A stretch of DNA of 64,000 bases from positions 16,066-80,065 of the forward strand of contig JAJQIB010000012.1 of the NCBI GenBank assembly GCA_021199375.1. Reading direction: 5' to 3'. Under the pieces are notes generated by a model. That model searched no databases. It saw nothing but the letters and a program-made list of their open reading frames with translations, and was not told the origin of the DNA. The stretch is from Ruminococcus sp. (GTDB taxonomy: Bacteria > Bacillota > Clostridia > Oscillospirales > Ruminococcaceae). The position numbers were made by a program, and so were the translations under genes. Positions 16,171 to 24,110 of this stretch are shown piece after piece. Position 1 is the stretch's first letter. Every line of letters begins with the position of its first letter.

Positions 16171-17439
16171 TTAGATAGCATCAAAAGCCTGCTGTAGATC
16201 CTCCAAAATATCCTCAACGTTTTCAAGTCCTACTGACAATCTTATCATAGCGGGATCTATTCCAGCCGCTACAAGCTGCTCCTCAGTAAGCTGTCTGTGA
16301 GTTGCTGAGGCAGGATTAAGCACACAGGTACGTATATCCGCTACATGAACCTCATTTGATGCAAGGCTTAGCGCATCCATAAACTTAACTGCCGTTTCTC
16401 TGCCGCCATCTACCGAAAAGCTTATAACTCCGCAAACACCGTCAGGAAGATATTTTTGTGCAAGCTCGTAATGAGGATCGCTCTTTAGTCCTGCGTATTT
16501 TATTGACTTAACCTTATCACAGCTCTCTAAAAACTCAGCTACCTTCATAGCATTTTCGCAATACTTAGGCATTCTTACCGCCAGCGTTTCAAGTCCCAGG
16601 TTAAGAAGGAAGGAGCTGTTTGCCGCAGGATAGCAGCCAAAATCTCTCATAAGCTGCATTCTAGCCTTTGTGATGTAGGGTGCATCCGGATACTTATCGG
16701 TGTAAACAATACCGTGATAGCTTTCGTCAGGCTCACTAAGTCCCTTGAATTTGCCCGAACTAGCCCAATCAAATTTACCGCTGTCTACGATAACTCCGCC
16801 GACCTGAACAGCATGTCCATCCATGTATTTTGAGGTAGAGTGAATGACAATGTCCGCTCCCCACTCGATAGGTCTGCACAAAATCGGAGTTGCAAATGTG
16901 TTGTCCACAATAAGCGGCAGGTCTGCTTCATGTGCAACCCTTGCCCACTTTTCGATATCAAGAACTGTAAGAGCTGGATTTGCAATCGTCTCGCCAAAAA
17001 TACACTTTGTGTTTGGTTTAATAGCCGCTCTTATCTCGTCCTCACTAGCATCAACATCTATAAATGTGCATTCAATACCAAGCTTCTTTAGCGTAAAGGC
17101 GAACAGATTCACCGTGCCGCCATAAATTGACGAGCTTGATATAAAATGATCTCCAGCATCGCAAATATTTAGTATTGAAAGAAGTGATGCCGCCTGTCCT
17201 GATGATGTACACATAGCTGCGACTCCGCCCTCAAGTGCTGCAATCTTCTTTTCAACAGCATCAGTTGTGGGATTTTCAAACCTAGAATAAATCATTCCAA
17301 GCGTTGGGTCATCAAATACGTCCGCCACCGCATCGGTAGAATCGTAAACATAGGTTGTACTCTGATAAATTGGCATAACTCTAGGCTCGCCATTTTTAGG
17401 ACTATACCCTTCATGCAATGCTTTTGTTTCAATCTTCAT
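16171..17439 (-). CDS. O-acetylhomoserine sulfhydrylase (Cys/Met metabolism PLP enzyme)
   Basis: Forms homocysteine from O-acetylhomoserine and sulfide, a route to methionine. The 422-residue protein has the start ETKALHEGYSP, YSRFENPT, and the PLP lysine in HSTSKYMDGH. Its length and the long region after the lysine fit MetY-type enzymes better than the shorter cystathionine gamma-synthase. Substrate preference cannot be fixed by eye. ATG 17439 has AGAGGA upstream. It lies 20 bp after the lipoprotein gene and is probably cotranscribed with it. Confidence 0.9.
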   Translation of the reverse strand: MKIETKALHEGYSPKNGEPRVMPIYQSTTYVYDSTDAVADVFDDPTLGMIYSRFENPTTDAVEKKIAALEGGVAAMCTSSGQAASLLSILNICDAGDHFISSSSIYGGTVNLFAFTLKKLGIECTFIDVDASEDEIRAAIKPNTKCIFGETIANPALTVLDIEKWARVAHEADLPLIVDNTFATPILCRPIEWGADIVIHSTSKYMDGHAVQVGGVIVDSGKFDWASSGKFKGLSEPDESYHGIVYTDKYPDAPYITKARMQLMRDFGCYPAANSSFLLNLGLETLAVRMPKYCENAMKVAEFLESCDKVKSIKYAGLKSDPHYELAQKYLPDGVCGVISFSVDGGRETAVKFMDALSLASNEVHVADIRTCVLNPASATHRQLTEEQLVAAGIDPAMIRLSVGLENVEDILEDLQQAFDAI

Positions 17440-17459
17440 CCTTATCATTCCTCTCAAAG

Positions 17460-18239
17460 TCAGTTAATAAACATAAATCCCTCAGCGCACTCACGAAGTG
17501 TCGCAAGCGTGTCCTCATCGTAGCAATTTCCCTGAATATAAATATACTGTCCTGCATAAAGCTCTATGTACACCCTTAATGTGCAAAATACTGAGCTGTC
17601 GCTTGTCTGCTTTTCGGTGACAACAAGTGCGTTAACAGCATCATCTGAGGTACCTATCGTTTCCATATCGCTGCTTAAAATCTCATAGGTCACAGCCTCT
17701 GTATCATCCTCATTAGATGAGCTATTCTTAGAGTCTACGTACTCTTCTCTATCCTCTGCAAAATCGTCCAGTGTTTTTTCGGTCTGATAAATCTGCACTG
17801 TAAGGTTAAATCTATCATTGCTCACGGTATCCATAATAGATCTAAACTGAACATCCTCATCATCAAAGGAGGCTTTGAACTCGTCATCCTGATCTTCACA
17901 TTCCGTGCCCTCAGGAAGCGGGAGGGTAAATCCAAGCTCATGATTTACATAGCTGCTATCCTGAGACTCTAAAAAAGCATCATCGGCTTCGCTCTCCTCA
18001 GCTTCAGATTCCTCGTCAGCATCTACATCCGCCGTACCCTCTTCAGACTCTTCACCTGATTGAGCAGCGGATTCCTCTTCAGTGCTGCTCTGGTCAGCCT
18101 CTGAAGCATCGCTGCTTGCTTCAACCGCTTCGGTCGTTACAAGACTGTCGCTTGAATCATCATCAACCTCTCTACATCCGCTAAAGGATGCAAGCATACC
18201 AAGTGCCAAGGCTAATGCTAATAATCTTTTACTGTTCAT
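17460..18239 (-). CDS. Lipoprotein of unknown function, acidic linker
   Basis: A 259-residue predicted lipoprotein: MNSKRLLALALALGMLA signal followed by SFSGC, the Cys being the lipidation site (about residue 22). A long Ser/Asp/Glu-rich linker (about 25-95) precedes a globular domain (about 100-259) containing ELGFTLPLPEGTE, which resembles surface lipoproteins that present a small alpha/beta domain. No enzyme motif is seen. ATG 18239 has AAGGAGG 9 nt upstream. It sits between the CDF transporter and sulfhydrylase genes, which gives little functional clue. Confidence 0.8.
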   Translation of the reverse strand: MNSKRLLALALALGMLASFSGCREVDDDSSDSLVTTEAVEASSDASEADQSSTEEESAAQSGEESEEGTADVDADEESEAEESEADDAFLESQDSSYVNHELGFTLPLPEGTECEDQDDEFKASFDDEDVQFRSIMDTVSNDRFNLTVQIYQTEKTLDDFAEDREEYVDSKNSSSNEDDTEAVTYEILSSDMETIGTSDDAVNALVVTEKQTSDSSVFCTLRVYIELYAGQYIYIQGNCYDEDTLATLRECAEGFMFIN

Positions 18240-18302
18240 GCTATAATTCCTCCTTATAGACGCTAGATTTAAAGTCTGGATACTAGTATTCCCTATCAAA
18301 CG

Positions 18303-19445
18303 TTATAACCGTAAAATAGTGCTATCCTCTTTTTCTAATTCCGAATCTATATACACCTTGAGCTGTTCATCAGTATAAGAACAGTCATAGGGTACTACAA
18401 GGTCAAAGATTACATTGGTATGAGTCTGTCCGCTCACAAGCCTAAAATCGTGAATATGAAGTCTTTCATCAAGGCTTTTTATTATGCTTCTAACCTTTTC
18501 GCGACAAGCGTTGACCTGCTCGTTATCGAGCTCGATTGGATCCATGTGTATCGTCATTCTTACATTTAGCTTGGTGAAAATATCCCGTTCTATGCAATCA
18601 ACTATATCGTGAATCTCTTCGAGGTCCTCATCGCTTCTCACCTCTACATGGCAAGAGCCTAGCTTGTTGCCGGGACCATAATCGTGAATCACAAGGTCGT
18701 GTATGCCGATTATCCGCTCATTTTCGGTGGCGAGCGCTTTTATTTGCTCAGTAAGGTGGCTATCAGCGGGCTTGCCAAGAAGCAGATCTACAGTATCTCT
18801 AACAATCTCATAGCCTGAAAACAGCACAAAAAGCGACACAACAGTTCCCATAATTCCGTCCATCGGTAAGGATGTAAATGCCGAACAGATAAGTCCTATC
18901 GCTGCCGCTGAGGTCGCCAGAACATCACTTCTACTGTCCTTTGCTGTGGCAATCATCACCGAACTGTCAATGCGTTTGCCAAGCTTTGTATTAAACAGGC
19001 TCATCCACAGCTTTATGGCTATAGATAAAATCAGCGAAGCAAGTATTACTAGGCTAAAGCTAGTTTCGGTAGGACTTAGTATTTTCTCAACCGAGCTTTT
19101 TAAAAGCTCCAGACCAACAGCAAGGATTACAACTGCTATTGTAAGCGATGTAAGATATTCCATTCTGCCGTGACCAAAGGGATGATCCTTATCAGCAGGC
19201 TTTGCGGCAAGCTTATAGCCTACCAGCGTAACCGCACAGCTTGCACAGTCAGAGAGATTGTTTACCGCATCAGAAATAATCGAAATGGAATGTGAAAGAG
19301 TGCCTATCACATACTTTAACGCTGCAAGAAATATATTGCAAATTATTCCTACTACACCAGATAGCGTTCCGTAGCTTTCACGAACCTTTATATTTTCAAC
19401 ATCCTTGTAATTTTTCACAAAGTGTCTTACAAGAAAATCCGTCAT
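18303..19445 (-). CDS. Cation diffusion facilitator family transporter
   Basis: Proton-coupled divalent metal exporter (Zn, Mn, Fe or Co). The 380-residue protein has an N-terminal tail, six helices with the metal-site motif SDAVNNLSD (about 57-65), the HPFGHGRMEY motif (about 88-97) of the MamB/FieF-like branch, and a cytoplasmic C-terminal dimerisation domain (GPGNKLGSCHVEV). A further C-terminal region of about 80 residues goes beyond the minimal CDF length. It lies 26 bp after purB and is probably cotranscribed. Metal specificity is not determined. Confidence 0.92.
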   Translation of the reverse strand: MTDFLVRHFVKNYKDVENIKVRESYGTLSGVVGIICNIFLAALKYVIGTLSHSISIISDAVNNLSDCASCAVTLVGYKLAAKPADKDHPFGHGRMEYLTSLTIAVVILAVGLELLKSSVEKILSPTETSFSLVILASLILSIAIKLWMSLFNTKLGKRIDSSVMIATAKDSRSDVLATSAAAIGLICSAFTSLPMDGIMGTVVSLFVLFSGYEIVRDTVDLLLGKPADSHLTEQIKALATENERIIGIHDLVIHDYGPGNKLGSCHVEVRSDEDLEEIHDIVDCIERDIFTKLNVRMTIHMDPIELDNEQVNACREKVRSIIKSLDERLHIHDFRLVSGQTHTNVIFDLVVPYDCSYTDEQLKVYIDSELEKEDSTILRL

Positions 19446-19471
19446 ATCAAGCTACCGTCTTTCTATATGTA

Positions 19472-20908
19472 TTACACGTTAATCTCGGCAATATCGTCGG
19501 AAACTCCGTTTTCTTCAAGTACAGGCTTTACACAGTTTTCGATAAATTCGTCAACCTGCTGTGGGCATCTTCCGATAAAGTTTTCAGGCTTTAAAATCTC
19601 ATCCATCTCTTCCTTAGTTATCATAAACATCGGGTCATTTACTATAAGCTCACAAAGATTGTTGTCAAGTCCTTCACGCTTAACATTTGCGCCTGCAATC
19701 ATTGAATACTCACGAATACGCTCGTGAAGCTCCTGACGGTTGCCGCCCTTTTCTACGGCATCCATCATTATATTCTCTGTCGCCATAAACGGAAGCTCTG
19801 CCATCACTCTGCGGCGAATAATCTTGTCGTAAACCGCAAGTCCGTTTTCGGGATCTGTTACATTTAGCATTATGTTTAATATAGCATCAATTCCTAGGAA
19901 GGCTTCAGCCACAGATATTCTCTTGTTAGCCGAGTCATCAAGCGTACGCTCAAACCACTGTGTTCCGGCTGTAAATGCGGGATTGAGTACATCGCACATT
20001 ACATATCTGGCAAGCGAGCAAATTCTCTCGCTTCTCATAGGATTGCGCTTATATGCCATAGCGGACGAGCCAATCTGATTCTTCTCGAAGGGCTCCTCTA
20101 TCTCCTTAAACGACTGCAAAAGTCTGATATCATTTCCAAACTTCATAGCGGACTGTGCAATTGATGCAAGCACCGAGCAAACGGCATAGTCGGTCTTACG
20201 CGAGTAGGTCTGACCTGATACGGGTACGACAGCATCGAATCCCATCTCTTCGGCAATCATCTGCTCAAGCTTTTTAACCTTGTCGGTGTCGCCATGGAAA
20301 AGCTCCATAAAGGAGGCTTGCGTACCGGTAGTGCCCTTTGAGCCTAAAAGCTTAAGTCTGCCAAGCTGAAAATCCAAATCCTCAAGATCCATAAGAAGCT
20401 CGTTGCACCACAGTGTAGCACGCTTGCCAACTGTGGTTAGCTGTGCCGGCTGAAGATGTGTGTATGCAAGACAGGGCATAGCCTTATACTTATCGGCAAA
20501 ATCAGAAAGCTGAGAAATTACCTTTACAAGCTTTCTCTTTATAACCGTCATAGCGTCACGCATGATAATTACATCTGTGTTATCGCCAACATAGCAGGAT
20601 GTAGCGCCAAGATGGATAATACCCGCCGCCTTAGGACAAGCATCGCCATAGGCGTGAACGTGTGCCATTACGTCGTGCCTAAACTGCTTTTCATAAGCCG
20701 CCGCTGCCTCGTAATCTATATTATCAATGTTTGCCTCAAGCTCGTCAACCTGCTCCTGCGTTACGCCTAAGCCCAGATTCATTTCGGCACGAGCGAGGGC
20801 TACCCAAAGTCTGCGCCATGTAGTAAATTTCTTGTCAGCTGAAAAAATGTACTGCATTTCCTTGCTTGCATATCTGGTGCAAAATGGGCTTTCGTATGAG
20901 TTTGTCAT
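19472..20908 (-). CDS. purB: Adenylosuccinate lyase
   Basis: Cleaves SAICAR and adenylosuccinate to release fumarate in purine synthesis. The 478-residue protein shows the fumarase/aspartase superfamily signature as SSAMAYKRNPMRSERI (about 293-308), the catalytic-His region HLGATSCYVGDN (about 97-108) and THLQPAQLTTVG. ATG 20908 has AAGGAAGG upstream. It has its own promoter, just downstream of a separately promoted small transcript. Confidence 0.96.
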   Translation of the reverse strand: MTNSYESPFCTRYASKEMQYIFSADKKFTTWRRLWVALARAEMNLGLGVTQEQVDELEANIDNIDYEAAAAYEKQFRHDVMAHVHAYGDACPKAAGIIHLGATSCYVGDNTDVIIMRDAMTVIKRKLVKVISQLSDFADKYKAMPCLAYTHLQPAQLTTVGKRATLWCNELLMDLEDLDFQLGRLKLLGSKGTTGTQASFMELFHGDTDKVKKLEQMIAEEMGFDAVVPVSGQTYSRKTDYAVCSVLASIAQSAMKFGNDIRLLQSFKEIEEPFEKNQIGSSAMAYKRNPMRSERICSLARYVMCDVLNPAFTAGTQWFERTLDDSANKRISVAEAFLGIDAILNIMLNVTDPENGLAVYDKIIRRRVMAELPFMATENIMMDAVEKGGNRQELHERIREYSMIAGANVKREGLDNNLCELIVNDPMFMITKEEMDEILKPENFIGRCPQQVDEFIENCVKPVLEENGVSDDIAEINV

Positions 20909-20962
20909 GGTAAACCTACCTTCCTTTGCTGTTAATTATTCTATGATTTTAGTCATGCTATT

Positions 20963-20991
20963 ATTATAGCACACTTTTGTATTTTTTGCAA
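20963..20991 (-). promoter_or_regulatory. Sigma-A promoter of purB
   Basis: Minus-strand TTGCAA (20991-20986), 17-bp spacer, TATAAT (20968-20963), about 55 nt before the start. It begins right after the upstream terminator, so purB does not depend on readthrough. Confidence 0.8.
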
Positions 20992-20997
20992 TAGGTT

Positions 20998-21125
20998 TTA
21001 TAAAATAAAAACTCCCCTGCTTTCGCTCTGTATTTTTTTCGAACGAAGCAAAGGAGTTTTCTGGGGGTATATTATGTGTGAAGAACAAGACTAGAGACTT
21101 AACGTCCAAGGAGCTAATCCTATTC
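20998..21125 (-). ncRNA. Candidate small RNA upstream of purB
   Basis: A stretch of about 125 nt with a near-consensus promoter (21160-21132) and a strong intrinsic terminator (21060-21006) but no credible gene inside. It is followed by purB's own promoter, so it looks like an independent RNA gene rather than a leader. I could not match it to 6S RNA, purine, PRPP or ZTP riboswitch consensus by eye. The interior carries a small GAC-N5-GTC hairpin and a pyrimidine-rich stretch. Confidence 0.5.
21006..21060 (-). terminator. Intrinsic terminator of the candidate small RNA
   Basis: Minus strand: AAAACTCC pairs with GGAGTTTT, extended by an imperfect TTGCTTCG/CGAAAGCA stem, then TTTTTATTTT. Confidence 0.8.
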
Positions 21126-21131
21126 ACGAGT

Positions 21132-21160
21132 ATTATAATAGCACCCCAAGATAAACTCAA
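21132..21160 (-). promoter_or_regulatory. Sigma-A promoter of the candidate small RNA
   Basis: Minus-strand TTGAGT (21160-21155), 17-bp spacer, TATAAT (21137-21132). Confidence 0.75.
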
Positions 21161-21217
21161 CAACAATTGAGACTTAAATTAAAATAAAAAATTCAAAAAA
21201 GAAAAATTATTTTGCAG

Positions 21218-21248
21218 TTTACACAGACGTATAATTTCATGGTATAAT
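21218..21248 (+). promoter_or_regulatory. Probable promoter of the two-component operon
   Basis: TATAAT at 21243-21248 about 37 nt before the start. The -35 is weak: TTTACA at 19-bp spacing or TACACA at 17. Confidence 0.5.
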
Positions 21249-21284
21249 AGTATATGAAAAAACTACACTTTGGGAGGTCTAAAA

Positions 21285-21962
21285 ATGTTTAACATACTTG
21301 TAGTTGAGGATGATGCCGATATGCGTGAGCTTTTTTGCACTGTGCTTGAGCAAAGCGGCTATAGATGCATTCCCGCTCATGACGGCAAGGATGCGCTTGA
21401 TATAATGGAACGTGAATTTATAGATCTTATAGTGTCGGATATAATGATGCCAAACATGGATGGCTATGCGCTAACAAAGGCTCTTCGAGATGCCGACTAC
21501 AACATGCCTATACTTATGGTAACAGCAAAGGATCAGTTTGACGATATGCAAAAGGGCTTTAGAGTAGGCTCAGATGACTACATGATAAAGCCAATAAACG
21601 TAAAGGAGCTTGTACTACGTGTTGAGGCTCTGCTTAGGCGTGCGAGAATTTCAAGCGAAAAGAAAATAGTTGTAGGCTCAACAGTGCTGGATTATGATGC
21701 GCTTACCGTGACGCTTAACGGCAAGGAATCTATCCTTCCGCAAAAGGAATTCTATCTTTTATATAAGCTGCTATCCTATCCTAACAAAATTTTCACTCGT
21801 CAGCAGCTTATGGATGAAATCTGGGGAATGTATTCCGAAACAGACGAACGCACCATTAACACTCATATTAACCGTTTAAGAGAACGGTTCGCAAGCTGTG
21901 ACGACTTTGAAATTGTTACGGTTAGAGGATTAGGATATAAGGCGGTGAAGAAGAATGACTAA
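21285..21962 (+). CDS. OmpR-family response regulator
   Basis: DNA-binding response regulator of 225 residues. The receiver domain (about 1-118) has the acidic pair EDD (8-10), phospho-acceptor Asp52 in SDIMMPNMDG, and the conserved Lys102 in IKPIN. The winged-helix domain (about 128-222) ends with the usual TVRGLGYKA. ATG 21285 follows GGGAGG by 8 nt. It overlaps the kinase gene by 8 bp, so the two form a pair. Targets are unknown. Confidence 0.94.
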   Translation: MFNILVVEDDADMRELFCTVLEQSGYRCIPAHDGKDALDIMEREFIDLIVSDIMMPNMDGYALTKALRDADYNMPILMVTAKDQFDDMQKGFRVGSDDYMIKPINVKELVLRVEALLRRARISSEKKIVVGSTVLDYDALTVTLNGKESILPQKEFYLLYKLLSYPNKIFTRQQLMDEIWGMYSETDERTINTHINRLRERFASCDDFEIVTVRGLGYKAVKKND

Positions 21963-22989
21963 ATCTAAACATTCTCACCTTTGGCTTCACTTCTCTCTAA
22001 TTGTATTTAGTACAATAATAGTATGCATTTTTGTATTTTTCTTTATATGGTCATTGCTTTACAATAACAGCATAGTATCTGTAAATCCACTTGGCGCACA
22101 TATGGCAATACCAATCATAACCATCTGCAGCCTGCTTATAGGTGCTTTTATTTCAATCTATATCGGCAGATTAATAATCGCTCCTGTTCAAAGGCTGAGC
22201 GAGGCATTTGACAAGCTGTCAAATGGAGATTTTGAAGTTAGAATATCCGAACAGCAGCACCTTTCGGAAATGAAGGAAATGGCAAAGCAGTTTAATAAAA
22301 TGGTATACCAGCTTTCACAGGTTGAAACGCTTAGCAAGGATTTTGTTGCAAATGTATCGCACGAATTTAAGACACCTATTTCATCCATTGAAGGATACGC
22401 AACGCTTTTGCAAAATCCCGCCACCGACAAGCAAAAGCATGACCATTACGTTGAAAAAATTCTGGATAACACAAGTCGGCTCTCAAATCTTACAAGTCGG
22501 ATACTTGAGCTTTCAAAGCTTAGAAGTGAAGAACGTGTGCCTGTTAAAACCCGATTTAGACTTGACGAGCAGATTCGCCAGGTAATACTGCTGCTCGAGC
22601 CAAAGTGGTCCAAAAAAAATATCGAATTCGACTTCGAGGTGCCAAAAACCTATATTGTAAGCTGTGAGCAGCCATTAGAGCGAGTGTGGTCAAATATTAT
22701 TGAAAATGCGATAAAGCATTCATACAACAACGGAGTGATCACGATAAAAATCACAGCGGACGAGCAAGCTATAGCTGTATCAATTATCGACTATGGCGAG
22801 GGAATGAGCGACGAGGTGAAAAAGCATATCTTTGAGAAATTCTATCAGGGAGATTCTTCACATTCTAAGGAGGGCAATGGTCTTGGTCTTGCACTTGTTA
22901 AGGGCATTTTAGATGCACAAGGCGGAAAGGTCGATGTTCAAAGTGAACCAGGCAAGGGATCATGCTTTACGGTCATACTCAATAAATGA
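21955..22989 (+). CDS. Membrane sensor histidine kinase
   Basis: Partner of the upstream regulator. The 344-residue protein has two transmembrane helices (about 10-36 and 50-72) joined by a loop of only about 14 residues, as in intramembrane-sensing kinases. A HAMP linker follows (about 72-125). The dimerisation/phospho-acceptor box VSHEFKTP has His136. The ATPase domain has N-box IIENAIKHS, G1 DYGEGMS and G2 GNGLGLALVKG. Nothing in the sequence names the stimulus. A terminator follows. Confidence 0.94.
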   Translation: MTKSKHSHLWLHFSLIVFSTIIVCIFVFFFIWSLLYNNSIVSVNPLGAHMAIPIITICSLLIGAFISIYIGRLIIAPVQRLSEAFDKLSNGDFEVRISEQQHLSEMKEMAKQFNKMVYQLSQVETLSKDFVANVSHEFKTPISSIEGYATLLQNPATDKQKHDHYVEKILDNTSRLSNLTSRILELSKLRSEERVPVKTRFRLDEQIRQVILLLEPKWSKKNIEFDFEVPKTYIVSCEQPLERVWSNIIENAIKHSYNNGVITIKITADEQAIAVSIIDYGEGMSDEVKKHIFEKFYQGDSSHSKEGNGLGLALVKGILDAQGGKVDVQSEPGKGSCFTVILNK

Positions 22990-22994
22990 AAAAA

Positions 22995-23036
22995 CAGCTA
23001 GTGAATTCTAAAAAACTCACTAACTGCAATTTTTTC
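22995..23036 (+). terminator. Intrinsic terminator after the histidine kinase
   Basis: CAGCTAGTGA pairs with TCACTAACTG (one mismatch), followed by CAATTTTTTCTT. It lies between convergent genes and could act on both strands. Confidence 0.8.
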
Positions 23037-23047
23037 TTAAAGCAAGG

Positions 23048-24079
23048 TTACAATTGATCAGCTATATCAAGCACCAATCTCTCTGACTTTTCCCAGCCAA
23101 GGCATGGATCTGTTATAGATTTGCCATAGACTGTATTATCGGAAATTTTCTGACAGCCATCCTCAAGGTAGCTTTCTATCATAAGTCCCTTAACAAGCGA
23201 GCGAATTTCCTTTGAGTGCTTGCAGCTATGCAGCACCTCTTTTGCAATCCTCACCTGCTGATCGTACTGCTTGCCTGAATTTGCGTGGTTGGTATCAATT
23301 ATAACCGCCGGGTTTACTAAATTGCGCTCACCATAAAGCTCATATAGATACATTATATCCTCATAGTGATAATTAGGAAGTGAAGCGCCGTGCTTATTAA
23401 CATATCCACGCAAAATGGCATGAGATAGCGGATTTCCACTTGTGCGGCACTCCCAGCCCCGATACAGGAAGGTATGAGAGGACTGTGCAGCAACAATCGA
23501 ATTTAGCATAACACCAAGATCTCCGCCGGTGGGATTTTTCATTCCTACAGGAATATCAAGTCCGCTTGCGGTAAGTCTATGCTGCTGATTTTCAACCGAC
23601 CTTGCGCCTACGGCAACATATGAAAGCAGATCGTTTAGATAACGATGGTTTTCGGGATATAGCATTTCATCCGCACAGGTGAGTCCCGTCTGTGCAATGG
23701 CACGAGTGTGAAGCTCACGAATTGCGATAAGTCCCTCAAGCATATCCTCATCCTTATTTGGATCCGGCTGATGAACCATACCCTTATAGCCTTCGCCGGT
23801 GGTTCTAGGCTTGTTGGTATAAATACGCGGAATAATTATAATTTTATCCTTAACCTTCTCCTGAAGTCCCGCAAGTCGGCTTGTGTATTCAAGAACCGCG
23901 TCCTCTCTATCCGCCGAGCAGGGTCCTATTATTAGTATAAGCTTATCAGATTCGCCAGTAAAGACCTTTGCAATCTGCTCGTCACGCTCAGCCTTTATTC
24001 TCTTAAGATTTTCCGACAGAGGAAACTGCTCCTTTATCTCCTTAGGGATAGGGAGTTTTCTTATAAATTGCATGTTCAT
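23048..24079 (-). CDS. aroF: 3-deoxy-7-phosphoheptulonate (DAHP) synthase, class I
   Basis: First step of aromatic amino acid synthesis: condenses PEP with erythrose 4-phosphate. The 343-residue protein has the AroFGH pattern: IIGPCSADREDAVLEY (about 49-64), the KPRTTGEGYKGM block, VGARSVENQQHR and DTNHANSGK. ATG 24079 has AAAGGAG 8 nt upstream; the reading frame is open for 21 further codons with no site. It is the last gene of the minus-strand run, about 30 bp after the phase-variable transferase, though no link in function is evident. Which amino acid inhibits it cannot be told from sequence. Confidence 0.94.
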   Translation of the reverse strand: MNMQFIRKLPIPKEIKEQFPLSENLKRIKAERDEQIAKVFTGESDKLILIIGPCSADREDAVLEYTSRLAGLQEKVKDKIIIIPRIYTNKPRTTGEGYKGMVHQPDPNKDEDMLEGLIAIRELHTRAIAQTGLTCADEMLYPENHRYLNDLLSYVAVGARSVENQQHRLTASGLDIPVGMKNPTGGDLGVMLNSIVAAQSSHTFLYRGWECRTSGNPLSHAILRGYVNKHGASLPNYHYEDIMYLYELYGERNLVNPAVIIDTNHANSGKQYDQQVRIAKEVLHSCKHSKEIRSLVKGLMIESYLEDGCQKISDNTVYGKSITDPCLGWEKSERLVLDIADQL

Positions 24080-24110
24080 ATTGGATACTCCTTTGCATTT
24101 ATTACATATA

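Noticed and set aside
15751..16197. Long plus-strand ORF rich in serine opposite the SH3 protein gene
   Set aside because: It is the mirror of the Asp/Glu codon repeats on the other strand; no ribosome-binding site and low-complexity product.
20936..21166. 76-codon minus-strand ORF over the small RNA region
   Set aside because: It spans the terminator hairpin and purB promoter, has no site or family resemblance, and does not explain the promoter and terminator seen.
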